NCBI RefSeq assembly: GCF_039655865.1 | Contig: NZ_JBBYXL010000005.1 | Span: 248,001 to 312,000, forward strand | DNA: 64,000 nucleotides | From: Prosthecobacter sp. SYSU 5D2 | Lineage (GTDB): Bacteria; Verrucomicrobiota; Verrucomicrobiia; Verrucomicrobiales; Verrucomicrobiaceae | Reading direction: 5' to 3' | In this document: in pieces, positions 42,958 through 51,576 of the stretch | Layout: each line of letters starts with the position of its first letter | Numbering within the stretch: the first letter of the stretch is position 1 | Position numbers and translations under genes: made by a program | Notes under the pieces: generated by a model | The model's database searches: none | What the model was told of the DNA's origin: nothing | Seen by the model: only the letters and a program-made list of their open reading frames with translations

Positions 42958-43196
42958 AGGCCCCATTCTTTCAGTTCTTCTTCTGTAAGCGGTGCAAAAG
43001 CGGAGTCTGGGATGTCGAACGGAGGGTCGAGGGTTTCGCCTACTTTTGGGCGAGCTTTCTTTTGTTCAGCCGGGACAGGCACCAGCATGGCGACGGCGTG
43101 TTTCCCCCGGGCGATGATGTATTCTTTGCCTTGCTCCACCTCGGCGAGGTAACGGGACAGGTGGGTTTTGGCCTCGTGGGTGGTGATGGTGGTCAT
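42954..43196 (-). CDS. Phd/YefM-family antitoxin
   Basis: 80 residues. The N-terminus T-I-T-T-H-E-A-K-T-H-L-S-R-Y-L-A-E-V-E-Q-G is the DNA-binding Phd/YefM fold; the C-terminal P-F-D-I-P-D-S-A-F-A-P-L-T-E-E-E-L-K-E-W is the acidic, flexible toxin-binding tail. Placed first and coupled to the PIN toxin by an ATGA overlap, the classical arrangement for autoregulated type II modules. GC-rich like its neighbours, so recent transfer is not obvious. Confidence 0.92.
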   Translation of the reverse strand: MTTITTHEAKTHLSRYLAEVEQGKEYIIARGKHAVAMLVPVPAEQKKARPKVGETLDPPFDIPDSAFAPLTEEELKEWGL

Positions 43197-43252
43197 GAGG
43201 GGAGTTTATGGGCTTGGCCAAAGTTAGTCAAGTTAGTCCACTCATGATATCA

Positions 43253-43984
43253 TCACTCCGGTTTGACGGAGAAATCGCTGTCATCCAGGGAGCGGAGGAC
43301 CAGCTCGCGGGGGACGCAGAAGTCGTCCATTTCCAGACAGCGGAGGATGGCGTCGGCGATGTGCTCGGGCTTGAGGAAAAGCTGCTTAGGCGCGGTGCGA
43401 GGCGAGGCTTCATCCCAGAAGGCGGTGTCCACGCCGCCGGGCAGGATGGCGGTGACGCGGATGCGATGCGGGGCGGCTTCTTCGGCCAGGCCCTGGGTGA
43501 AGCCGCGCACGCCCCACTTGGCGGCGCAATAAACGGTCTCACTGGGGATGCCGCGCAGGCTGGCGGTGGAGATGATGTTGATGATGTGGCCACGACGATG
43601 GGGAGCCATGCAACGGAGCGCGGCCTGGCAGCCGAGGATGGTGCCTTTGAGATTCACGTCCAGCATGACGTCAATCTCGCCTTCGGTGTAGTCGGTGATC
43701 CAGCGATGGCGGGCCAGGCCGGCGTTGTTGATCCACACGGAGATATCCCCCCAGCGCGCGGTGGTCTCGGTAACGATGCGGGCGACATCCTCCCCCCGGC
43801 TGACATCGGCGATGATGGTGAGCGCCTGCTCTTCGTTGAGACCACTCATGGCAGCGGAGAGGGCGGCGAAGTCGAGGTCCACAAGCACCACTTTGGCCCC
43901 ACGCTGAATGAGGGAGTGGACCGTGGCGAGGCCGATGCCGCGCGCGGCTCCGGTGATGACACAAATTTGACCATGGAGGTGCAT
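43253..43984 (-). CDS. SDR-family oxidoreductase
   Basis: 243 residues. Cofactor motif T-G-A-A-R-G-I-G at 11-18, N-N-A-G-L-A near 87, Ser in I-I-S-T-A-S, and Y-C-A-A-K giving Tyr and Lys. C-terminal E-H-I-A-D-A-I-L-R-C-L is typical of 3-oxoacyl-type SDRs. Substrate unknown. Last gene of the minus-strand run that starts with the universal stress protein; 56 nt separate it from ldhA, so co-transcription is possible. Confidence 0.9.
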   Translation of the reverse strand: MHLHGQICVITGAARGIGLATVHSLIQRGAKVVLVDLDFAALSAAMSGLNEEQALTIIADVSRGEDVARIVTETTARWGDISVWINNAGLARHRWITDYTEGEIDVMLDVNLKGTILGCQAALRCMAPHRRGHIINIISTASLRGIPSETVYCAAKWGVRGFTQGLAEEAAPHRIRVTAILPGGVDTAFWDEASPRTAPKQLFLKPEHIADAILRCLEMDDFCVPRELVLRSLDDSDFSVKPE

Positions 43985-44040
43985 GAGCGCTGACTGTGCG
44001 CGTCATGTGGTCTTTTGCCAAGCCTGCGATTCAGTTCAGG

Positions 44041-45039
44041 TCACTTCAGGACGGTGCCGGGCAGAAAAGTGCTGTCTTTTACCGCGCTTACATTGGCGAC
44101 GGTGACGCGGGCGATTTCGCCGAGGGCTTCCTGGGTGAGAAAGGCCTGATGGGAGGTGATGAGGACATTGGGGAGCGAGAGCAGCAAGGCGAGGGTGTCA
44201 TCCTGCAAGACATGGCCGGAGAGGTCTTCAAAGAAGATGCCTTCCTCCTCCTCATACACATCCAGGGCGACTCCGCCGATGTGGCCGGATTTCAGGCTCT
44301 CAATGAGGGCGGTGGTATCCACCAGCTTACCACGGCTGGAATTGACGAGATAGGCACCGGGCTTCATCTGGGCCAGGGTCTGGCCATTGAGGAGATGATG
44401 GGTCTCCGGTGTCAGCGGGAGGTGAAGGGAGACGACATCGCTCTCCTTCAAAAGCGTTTCCATGGAAGTGTATTCGATGTTGTTTTCCGCAGCCCAGTCA
44501 CTGACGGGAAAGGGGTCATGCGCGAGCACACGGGTGCCAAAACCCCGGAAGATCTGGGCGGTGCAGCGACCAATTTTGCCGGTGCCAACGATGCCCACCG
44601 TCTTGCCATAAAGATCAAATCCGACAAGGCCGGCGAGGGAAAAATTATGCTCTCGCACGCGGTTGAAAGAACGGTGGATCTTGCGGTTAAGGGTCATCAA
44701 AAGGGCGACGGCGTGCTCCGCGACGGCATGGGGGGAATAGGCTGGGACGCGGGTGATGGCGATGCCAAGCTCACGCGCGGCAGGCAGGTCCACCTGGTTG
44801 AATCCGGCGCAGCGAAGAGCGGCGAGCTTGACCCCGGCAGAGGCGAGTTTTTCCAGGCAAGGCCGGTCGAGCCGGTCATTCACAAACACGCAGACGGCTT
44901 CCGCACCGGCGGCGGTGGAAGCGGTCTCCGCTGTGAGGCGAAAGTCGTGAAAGGTCCAGTTTAAAGCCTCCGCGCCGGGGGCTGCGAGAACGGCTTCGCG
45001 GTCGTATTGCTTGGTATCGTAAAAGGCGATGTTGGTCAT
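44041..45039 (-). CDS. ldhA: D-lactate dehydrogenase (2-hydroxyacid dehydrogenase family)
   Basis: 332 residues. N-terminal half of substrate domain (L-R-C-A-G-F-N-Q-V-D with the conserved pattern around V-D), NAD motif G-I-V-G-T-G-K-I-G near 150, then N-S-S-R-G-K-L-V-D (catalytic Arg), a Glu in D-V-Y-E-E-E-E-G, and His in S-H-Q-A-F-L-T-Q-E-A-L. The Y-D-T-K-Q-Y-D-R-E start and the long Y-E-E-E-E-G-I-F-F-E-D insertion are typical of fermentative LdhA. Reduces pyruvate to D-lactate in the cytoplasm. Follows the P-type ATPase gene after 11 nt, so they likely share a transcript. Confidence 0.93.
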   Translation of the reverse strand: MTNIAFYDTKQYDREAVLAAPGAEALNWTFHDFRLTAETASTAAGAEAVCVFVNDRLDRPCLEKLASAGVKLAALRCAGFNQVDLPAARELGIAITRVPAYSPHAVAEHAVALLMTLNRKIHRSFNRVREHNFSLAGLVGFDLYGKTVGIVGTGKIGRCTAQIFRGFGTRVLAHDPFPVSDWAAENNIEYTSMETLLKESDVVSLHLPLTPETHHLLNGQTLAQMKPGAYLVNSSRGKLVDTTALIESLKSGHIGGVALDVYEEEEGIFFEDLSGHVLQDDTLALLLSLPNVLITSHQAFLTQEALGEIARVTVANVSAVKDSTFLPGTVLK

Positions 45040-45050
45040 GGTATCAGAGA

Positions 45051-47789
45051 TTATTCAGGGAGTTTGTCTTTGCCTCGGCCACCACCAAAGCGGACCCATT
45101 TTTCAAACTCCACCGCAGCAAAGGAGAGAAGGGTGACAATGAGGATCTTGCCCCATGAACTGGCCCCCAAAGGCATGGTGTGGAAGAGTTTGTTCATGAG
45201 AGGGGTGTAGGTGAAGAGCAACTGGGCACAGATCATGCCGAAGGCACCGAGGATGGCCAGACGATTGGTCCAGAGGCCGATGGAGAAGAGGGAATGGTTT
45301 AAGGAACGGCAGCTGAACAAATAGGCGACCTCCACCATAACGATGACATTGATGACGGCGGTGCGGGCCTCCTGCTCGGTCTCGCCGGGAGTTTTCAACT
45401 CTTCAAAGAAAAGCCAGAAAGAGCCAAGGATCATGATAGATGAAATCAGTCCGGTACGCATGAAGAGGGGGAAGGTCAGGAGCGGGCGCTTGGGATCACG
45501 CGGCGGGCGCTGCATGAGGTCGGGCTCATTGGGCTCAAAGACGAGCATGAGGCCCAGGAAGACCGCTGTGGTCATGTTCACCCAAAGAAGCTGCACCGGC
45601 AGCACGGGGAGGGTGAGGCCAAAGATGATGGATACAAGGATGATGGATCCTTCCCCCAGATTGGTGGGCAGGGTCCAGACGATGAATTTGCGCAGGTTGT
45701 CAAAGACACCGCGCCCTTCTTCCACAGCAGCTTTGATGGTGGCGAAGTTGTCATCCACAAGCACCATGTCGGCAGCGCCTTTGGCCACATCCGTGCCGGT
45801 GATGCCCATGGCGATGCCGATGTCCGCCTGCTTCAGCGCGGGAGCATCATTGACGCCGTCTCCGGTCATGGCGACGACATGGCCGTGGGTCTGGAGAGCC
45901 CGGACCAGACGAAGCTTTTGCTCAGGGGCGACGCGGGCGAAGACCTCCACCCGGTGGGCGATGGCGGGGAGATCTGCATCGCTGATTTTTTCCAGCTCCT
46001 GCCCGGTCATGGTCTGGACGCCGTCACCATCGGCAATGCCCAGTTTTTCCGCGATGGCGCGGGCGGTGAGGGCGTGGTCACCGGTGATCATTTTGACGAG
46101 GATGCCCGCCATGCGGCAGTCTTTGACCGCCGCGATGGCCTCCGGGCGGGGAGGATCAATCATGCCCTGGAGGCCAAGAAAGGTCATGCCTTCCTTGACG
46201 TGATCGTGAGACAGATCCCCCTCCTCCGGGACGTCATGACTGCGGGCAAAGGAAAGGACACGCATGCCCTGCGAGGCCATTTTTTCAACCGCCACGCGGA
46301 TGGCCTCTTTATCCAGCGGGACTGTTTTGCCATCGCTGCCGAGCATGTCTGCGCAGCGCTCCAGAAGACGCTCCACAGCGCCGACTTTGTAAATGACGCG
46401 CCCGTCTTCATGCTCATGCAGAGTGGCGCGGAACATGTGCTGGGATTCAAAGGGGATCATGCTGTGACGCGGCGCTTCCTTCATAGAGGTCTCATGATCC
46501 AGGCCGGCTTTCGCACCGGCCACCAGCAGGGCGGCTTCGGTCGGATCGCCCTGCATGAGGTGCCTGCCATCTTCGATGACGAGTTGGGAATCATTGCAGA
46601 GCACCCCCGCGAGCAGGCATTCAAGAAGCGCGGGATGGTCTGCGAGTTCCAGTTTGGCTTCATCCTCACCGAGCAAGTGGCCTTTGGGCTCATAGCCCAC
46701 GCCGGTGATTTGATACTCCTGCCCGCCGGCATACACACGCTGCACGGTCATCTGGTTTTCCGTGAGGGTGCCGGTTTTATCGGAGCATACCACGGTGGTG
46801 CTGCCGAGCGTTTCCACAGCGGGGAGCTTGCGGATGATGGCGCGCCTTTTGGCCATGCGGCTGACGCCGATGGCCAGGACAATGGTGACGGCGGCGGGCA
46901 GCCCCTCCGGGATGGCACCAACGGCCAGGGCAACTGCAGCCATGAACATATCCACCGGAGGCTCTCCACGCATGACACCGACGACGAAGGTGACAATGGA
47001 AAGCCCCAGGATGACCCACAGCAGCAGCTTGCTGAAGGCGGCGATCTTGCGGGTGAGCGGGGTGGACAGCTCCACGGTCTCGGCAATCAGCCAGGCGATG
47101 CGCCCGGTTTCTGTCTTGTCGCCAATGGCCGAAACCAGCCCCTGCGCAGTGCCATAGGTGGCGGAGGTTCCTGCAAAAGCCTGGTTTTTACGGTCGGCCA
47201 GCACAACATCATGTCCTAATACATCAGCATGTTTTTGAACAGGCACGGACTCCCCCGTGAGGGCAGATTCATCCACCTGGAGGCTGTTCACATCGAACAG
47301 GCGCAGATCCGCCGGCACCCGGTCGCCGCTTTGCAGCAGCACCACATCTCCCGGAACGAGCTGGGAGGAAGGGATGCGCTTTTTATAACCGCCACGCCGG
47401 ACAGTAGCCTCGGTAACGACCATGCTGTTGAGGGCATCAATGGCTTTTTCAGCCTTGGATTCTTGAATAAATCCGATGATGGCATTGGCCAAAACCACCC
47501 CAAAGATGACGCCTGAATCCACCCACTCCTGAAGCAGTCCCGTGATGACGGATGCGGCGACGAGGATGTAAACCAGAGGCTGGTTAAACTGCTGAATGAA
47601 ACGCATCCAGGCCGGAGTGCCGGAACGCGCGGACATGGTATTGGCCCCGAATTTTTTCTGCCGCCGCTCCACTTCCTCATCGCTCAAACCATGCTCACAA
47701 TCGGATTCGAGCAGGCGGGTGACTTCAGAGGTTTCCAGCTTGTGCCAGTCGGACGAATCAAGGGTGGGATCAGATTTCATCGAGGTCAT
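45051..47789 (-). CDS. P2-type cation-transporting ATPase
   Basis: 912 residues from the ATG at 47789 (alternatives: ATG at 47780, TTG at 47816; no strong ribosome site favours one). Order: cation ATPase N-terminal domain, TM pair, actuator domain with L-T-G-E-S-V-P, P-E-G-L-P in the fourth TM helix, the phosphorylation site S-D-K-T-G-T-L-T-E, an N domain with K-V-G-A-V-E-R, T-G-D-G-V-N-D-A-P in the P domain, and six C-terminal TM helices. Close in layout to SERCA/PMA1-like calcium or sodium pumps of the inner membrane. Sits between the cation/proton antiporter gene (182 nt away) and ldhA (11 nt). Confidence 0.93.
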   Translation of the reverse strand: MTSMKSDPTLDSSDWHKLETSEVTRLLESDCEHGLSDEEVERRQKKFGANTMSARSGTPAWMRFIQQFNQPLVYILVAASVITGLLQEWVDSGVIFGVVLANAIIGFIQESKAEKAIDALNSMVVTEATVRRGGYKKRIPSSQLVPGDVVLLQSGDRVPADLRLFDVNSLQVDESALTGESVPVQKHADVLGHDVVLADRKNQAFAGTSATYGTAQGLVSAIGDKTETGRIAWLIAETVELSTPLTRKIAAFSKLLLWVILGLSIVTFVVGVMRGEPPVDMFMAAVALAVGAIPEGLPAAVTIVLAIGVSRMAKRRAIIRKLPAVETLGSTTVVCSDKTGTLTENQMTVQRVYAGGQEYQITGVGYEPKGHLLGEDEAKLELADHPALLECLLAGVLCNDSQLVIEDGRHLMQGDPTEAALLVAGAKAGLDHETSMKEAPRHSMIPFESQHMFRATLHEHEDGRVIYKVGAVERLLERCADMLGSDGKTVPLDKEAIRVAVEKMASQGMRVLSFARSHDVPEEGDLSHDHVKEGMTFLGLQGMIDPPRPEAIAAVKDCRMAGILVKMITGDHALTARAIAEKLGIADGDGVQTMTGQELEKISDADLPAIAHRVEVFARVAPEQKLRLVRALQTHGHVVAMTGDGVNDAPALKQADIGIAMGITGTDVAKGAADMVLVDDNFATIKAAVEEGRGVFDNLRKFIVWTLPTNLGEGSIILVSIIFGLTLPVLPVQLLWVNMTTAVFLGLMLVFEPNEPDLMQRPPRDPKRPLLTFPLFMRTGLISSIMILGSFWLFFEELKTPGETEQEARTAVINVIVMVEVAYLFSCRSLNHSLFSIGLWTNRLAILGAFGMICAQLLFTYTPLMNKLFHTMPLGASSWGKILIVTLLSFAAVEFEKWVRFGGGRGKDKLPE

Positions 47790-47970
47790 TCGCGAGGGTT
47801 CATTCAGTCTTCGCAATCCTCATATTACGAAGTTTGCGCTGAAGTGATGGAGCCTGAAGGATACAGGCCGGAAATGTAGATTTACATGTCCCACGTTACC
47901 CATTGGGGCAATCAACAATCGCCTCGCGTGCCAAACCGAAATCAAGTAATGACAAAGATGGCTGATCTGA

Positions 47971-49482
47971 TCACAAGATCGGGGGTGTTGCTGCTTCTGG
48001 AGAGCTCAATGAGGTGGGGCCATTCGTATCTTCCTGCTCAAAAGGTTTGAGCAGAGCTTCACGCACCTGGTCTTCTTCCACGATGCGGGCCAGCACAGTG
48101 ACCTGGTCCCAGCCCTGGAGGCGGAAGTTGCCCTTGGGGATAAGGACCTCATTATCGCGGGTGATGAGGGTGATGATGGCACCCGGAGGAAGCTTCAGAT
48201 CGCGAATCCTGGGACCGAGTTTGCCTTTGGGGTCAGGCAGGTCCACCACGACGAGATCAAGCTCGCTTTTGGCCATGGTGACGAGTTCAAGTCCATAACG
48301 CCGCATGGGGCGGGAAGGCGTGGAAAGCTTGAGCCAGCGGGCCACCGAGGTGAGGGTGGAGCCCTGGATGGAGATGGACAGAATGACGGCGAAGAAAACC
48401 AGGTTAAAGACATCCTCTCCCACCTCCATCCCGGCGGCGAGGGGGTAGGTGGCGAGGACGATGGGCACAGCTCCACGCAGGCCTGCCCAACTGGTGAAGA
48501 GCTTGCTTTTGGCATCCAGGCCCATGCCGAGAGTGCCCAGCCAGACGGCCACCGGGCGGGCGACAAAGGTGAGCACGGCAAAGAGGATGATCCCCTCCAC
48601 CCACAGGGTGGCCCAGCGGCTGGGGAAGACCAGCAGGCCCATGAGCACAAAGACGCCGATGTTGGCAATAGTGGCCAGGGCTGCTGAGAAATTACGCACA
48701 CCCTGCTTGTAAATGAAGTGGCTGTTCCCCATCACAAAGCCGGTGGTGAAGACGCCCAGCATGCCGCTGGCATGGCACATCTCGGTGACGCCATACGTGA
48801 GCAGCACCACCCCGAGAAGCAGCACATAATAATAACCGCGATCCTGCGGATTCAGCCGGTTGAAAATGCTGAGGGCCACATGGGCCAGAACCCATCCCAA
48901 GGCGGGACCGGCGGTGAATTTCCAGATGAACATGCCGATGGTGGCCAGGCCCTGGCTTTCCCCTGAGGTGAGGCTTTCAATCGCGGCCATGGTCATGAGG
49001 ATGGCCATGGGGTCATTGGCGGCACTTTCGATTTCCAAGGTGCCGGAAAGACGCGGAGGCAGCGACTGACGGCGCAGAATGGAGAAGATGGCCGCCGCAT
49101 CCGTGGAGGATATGATGACGGAGAGCAGCAGGGCCTTTTCGTATGACCAGCCCAGCACGCCCCAAAGGCAAAAGAAGGAGGCGACGGCGGTGAGAAAGAC
49201 CCCCCAGGTGGCCAGGCCGCCGGCCGTGAGGGCCACCGCCTTGAGGTCACTGTGCTTGGTGGCAAAACCGCCCTGAAAAAGGATGAAGACCAGCGCGACG
49301 TTGGCAACCTGGTTGGTCAGGGCGACATCCTCAAAGTGCCAAAGATTCAGCACATCGCTGCCAAACAGAATGCCTGCCCCCAGCGCGACCAGGATGACGG
49401 GCACGCTGAAGCGGTCCAGCCACACGGAGGCGAGCACCACTAGGATGAGCAGGGAGGGGATGAGAATGTAAGCAATGTCCAT
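47971..49482 (-). CDS. Cation/proton antiporter, CPA1 type with RCK-C-like tail (NhaP2-like)
   Basis: The ATG at 49482 starts the first TM helix (D-I-A-Y-I-L-I-P-S-L-L-I-L-V-V-L-A-S-V-W); 503 residues. About 12-13 hydrophobic helices are visible, including F-Q-G-G-F, S-T-D-A-A-A-I-F-S and N-D-P-M-A-I-L, the ion-binding Asp motif of CPA1 exchangers. The ~110-residue C-terminal cytoplasmic part has the R-C-K-C/TrkA-C character (P-P-G-A-I-I-T-L-I-T-R, then W-D-Q-V-T-V-L-A-R). Likely exchanges K+ or Na+ for H+ at the inner membrane. It starts 11 nt after the universal stress protein gene, so the two are one transcript. Confidence 0.93.
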   Translation of the reverse strand: MDIAYILIPSLLILVVLASVWLDRFSVPVILVALGAGILFGSDVLNLWHFEDVALTNQVANVALVFILFQGGFATKHSDLKAVALTAGGLATWGVFLTAVASFFCLWGVLGWSYEKALLLSVIISSTDAAAIFSILRRQSLPPRLSGTLEIESAANDPMAILMTMAAIESLTSGESQGLATIGMFIWKFTAGPALGWVLAHVALSIFNRLNPQDRGYYYVLLLGVVLLTYGVTEMCHASGMLGVFTTGFVMGNSHFIYKQGVRNFSAALATIANIGVFVLMGLLVFPSRWATLWVEGIILFAVLTFVARPVAVWLGTLGMGLDAKSKLFTSWAGLRGAVPIVLATYPLAAGMEVGEDVFNLVFFAVILSISIQGSTLTSVARWLKLSTPSRPMRRYGLELVTMAKSELDLVVVDLPDPKGKLGPRIRDLKLPPGAIITLITRDNEVLIPKGNFRLQGWDQVTVLARIVEEDQVREALLKPFEQEDTNGPTSLSSPEAATPPIL

Positions 49483-49493
49483 GAAAAGCAAAA

Positions 49494-50435
49494 CTAAGCT
49501 GCCTGAGAGGAAACTGGCGACTGCGGCATGACCACAAGAACAGCGCATGTGGCGTGCCGGACGACCCTCTGGGCGGTGCTGCCTGTGAGCATATGATGCC
49601 AGCCTTTCACGCCATGGGCGGCGATGATGATGAGTGAGACGCTGAGCCGCCTGGCCAGTCGGTTGATGGCGCGATGAGGCGTGCCTTCGACAACCCTTGT
49701 ATCAACCTCAACAGCGGGGCTGAGATGGCGTTGGCGGAAGCTGATGAGCATGGCATCCGCCGCCTGCCGCAACTCATCAATCGAATCATGATAGCGGGCG
49801 TACTCCCGTGTGCCGGGCAGGCCCATTGGCACCTGGACATGGGTCAGGGTGACGCGTGCGCCATAGGTGCAGGCCACCTTCTCCGCCCACGGGAAGGCGG
49901 CCAGCGAATCAGGAGAAAAGTCCGTGGTCAGCAGCACATGCTGCGGTTCGTCCAGCCACAATATTTCTGGACCGGCCAGCACCAGCACCGCACAGGGTGC
50001 CTCATGCACGACACGCTCCACCGTGCTTCCCAGAAGCTGGGACAGGAGACCTGGCTGCCGGGTGCGGGGCAGGACGATCAGGCCGGTCTTATGTGAGCGG
50101 GCAAAGCGGATGATTTCTTCAAAAGGAGAGCCTTCCCGGAGAGCGCAGGAAACGTCCGTTCCCTCAGCCAGGCTATCTTTCAGGGACTCCAGTTCCGCCA
50201 GGGCACAGGCGCGGCGTTTAGCTTGAAAATTTTCCCCATGAATGACGGTTTCCGGCCCATGAGTCACGGGCGTGAGCACATGCAAAAGGGTTATTTTTGC
50301 CCCCTGCTTTCTGGCAATGCCGGCTGCCGTACGGGCAGCCATGCGGCCCGCCGGAGAAAAATCCACCGGCACCAGCAAACGGCTCACCTGGGGCAAGGAT
50401 GAGGGACGAGATGTGGGAGGGGTTAAATCGCTCAT
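49494..50435 (-). CDS. Tandem universal stress protein
   Basis: 313 residues from the ATG at 50435 (the frame opens earlier at 50549). Two UspA domains in tandem, each ~140 residues: the first with L-L-V-P-V-D-F-S-P-A-G and the G-x2-G-x9-G-S-T-like loop (L-L-G-S-T-V-E-R-V-V-H), the second with V-L-L-T-T-D-F-S-P-D-S and L-T-G-S-T-A-Q-R-V-V. Both keep the ATP-binding signature. Cytoplasmic stress and energy response. First gene of the run antiporter, P-type ATPase, ldhA, suggesting a low-energy or low-oxygen response unit. Confidence 0.92.
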   Translation of the reverse strand: MSDLTPPTSRPSSLPQVSRLLVPVDFSPAGRMAARTAAGIARKQGAKITLLHVLTPVTHGPETVIHGENFQAKRRACALAELESLKDSLAEGTDVSCALREGSPFEEIIRFARSHKTGLIVLPRTRQPGLLSQLLGSTVERVVHEAPCAVLVLAGPEILWLDEPQHVLLTTDFSPDSLAAFPWAEKVACTYGARVTLTHVQVPMGLPGTREYARYHDSIDELRQAADAMLISFRQRHLSPAVEVDTRVVEGTPHRAINRLARRLSVSLIIIAAHGVKGWHHMLTGSTAQRVVRHATCAVLVVMPQSPVSSQAA

Positions 50436-50561
50436 GTCTGGCTGTGTGATACGCAGTGTAACGGCTGCCCAAAGCACACCCGTCCAACATGAAGCGGATA
50501 TGCCCGAGGGCAAGCACTGCCGCCCCCGGCTGACAGGATGACCGGGCATAACAAAAAACCC

Positions 50562-51434
50562 TCAACCATCCATGCGGATGTCCGTCGGCGAGCGCCCGCT
50601 CCAGGCTTTGAAGGCGCGAGAAAAATGGGCCGGGCTTTTGTAGCCAAGCTCACTGGCCACGGCTTTGACCTGGGCATCCGGCTGGCGGAGCTTGATGGCG
50701 GCCTGCGAGAGCTTCAGGCGGGTCAGGCAGGCGAGCGGTGTTTCCACATCGTAGCGTTTAAAAAGGCGGGTCAGGTAGGCTGCGGAAACATGGCAGTGGC
50801 GGGCGGCTTCCTCGATGTTGCTGAGCACCGGATAGTTCCTCAAAATGTGCCCCCGGCAGCGGAGATAGGTGGCATAGGCGGGATCCAGTTTCGTCGTCGC
50901 CGGCTGACGGCTGTCGGCGCAAAGGACCAGCGCGTGCTCCAACGCAGCGCTGGCGGCACGCAGGCCCAGCCGGCCTCCACGCAGGGCATGGTCAATGACC
51001 TCTTCCAGCAAGGTGATGACGCGGCTTGCATCCAGCACACGGATAAGAGATCCAGCACCAATGCCCAGCTCTTCCATCAGGGCGGTGGCGCGTGCACCGG
51101 TGAAATTGAAAAAGTACTTCACCATGGGCTCCTCGGCATCGGAGCGGATGACGTGGGCGGTGTTCGGATCAAAAAAGAACGCATGGCCGGTCCCCAGTTC
51201 CTGCATGCGGTTGGCCAGGGTGACGTGGCCTTTGCCACGCGAGACGAACTCAAAGGCCAGGTAGGGAAAGGTCTGGCGGTCCACCACAAAATCCGGTGCG
51301 CACCATTCGCAGCCGCCGCCTACCAGGCAGAGGCCGCCACGCTCGCGCTGGCGTTCCTTCCAGTCTGGCAAATAAAAACGCCGGGTGCGCACCACCTGGG
51401 TGGAGAAGTAGTCGGCTTGTTCAGTGGCGGGCAT
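50562..51434 (-). CDS. AraC-family transcriptional regulator with cupin-like sensor
   Basis: 290 residues. N-terminal ~150 residues form a ligand-binding cupin (A-F-E-F-V-S-R-G-K-G-H-V-T-L; A-F-F-F-D-P-N-T-A-H-V-I-R). The C-terminal domain has two helix-turn-helices (I-E-E-A-A-R-H-C-H-V-S-A-A-Y-L-T-R-L-F and V-A-S-E-L-G-Y-K-S-P-A-H-F-S-R-A-F-K). Divergent from the lyase gene at 51577, with a 142-nt gap rich in palindromes. Likely the local switch of the sialidase/sulfatase cluster (inference). Confidence 0.92.
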   Translation of the reverse strand: MPATEQADYFSTQVVRTRRFYLPDWKERQRERGGLCLVGGGCEWCAPDFVVDRQTFPYLAFEFVSRGKGHVTLANRMQELGTGHAFFFDPNTAHVIRSDAEEPMVKYFFNFTGARATALMEELGIGAGSLIRVLDASRVITLLEEVIDHALRGGRLGLRAASAALEHALVLCADSRQPATTKLDPAYATYLRCRGHILRNYPVLSNIEEAARHCHVSAAYLTRLFKRYDVETPLACLTRLKLSQAAIKLRQPDAQVKAVASELGYKSPAHFSRAFKAWSGRSPTDIRMDG

Positions 51435-51472
51435 GGCGGGGGTAGCAAGATCAAAGGAAGAACTTCACGACT

Positions 51473-51535
51473 TCTTGCGGCAAGAGTCAAGAATCGTCAT
51501 CCGGCTGCCAAAGATGAGCACAAGCAAGATCTTGC
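51473..51535. promoter_or_regulatory. Palindrome pair in the AraC/lyase divergent promoter
   Basis: Two inverted repeats share the GCAAGA half-site: TCTTGCGGCAAGA at 51473-51485 and GCAAGATCTTGC at 51524-51535. A third single GCAAGATC is at 51445. They sit between the AraC regulator (start 51434) and the lyase (start 51577). Candidate operators; the binding protein is not known, and palindromes are less typical of AraC proteins than direct repeats. Confidence 0.45.
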
Positions 51536-51576
51536 CTTTCAGGCGGTGCCTGCGGCAAGCTGACAGTCCCACCCAC

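Noticed and set aside
45879..47219. Plus-strand frame of 446 codons opposite the P-type ATPase gene
   Set aside because: Antisense to conserved ATPase motifs; product looks like biased shadow sequence.
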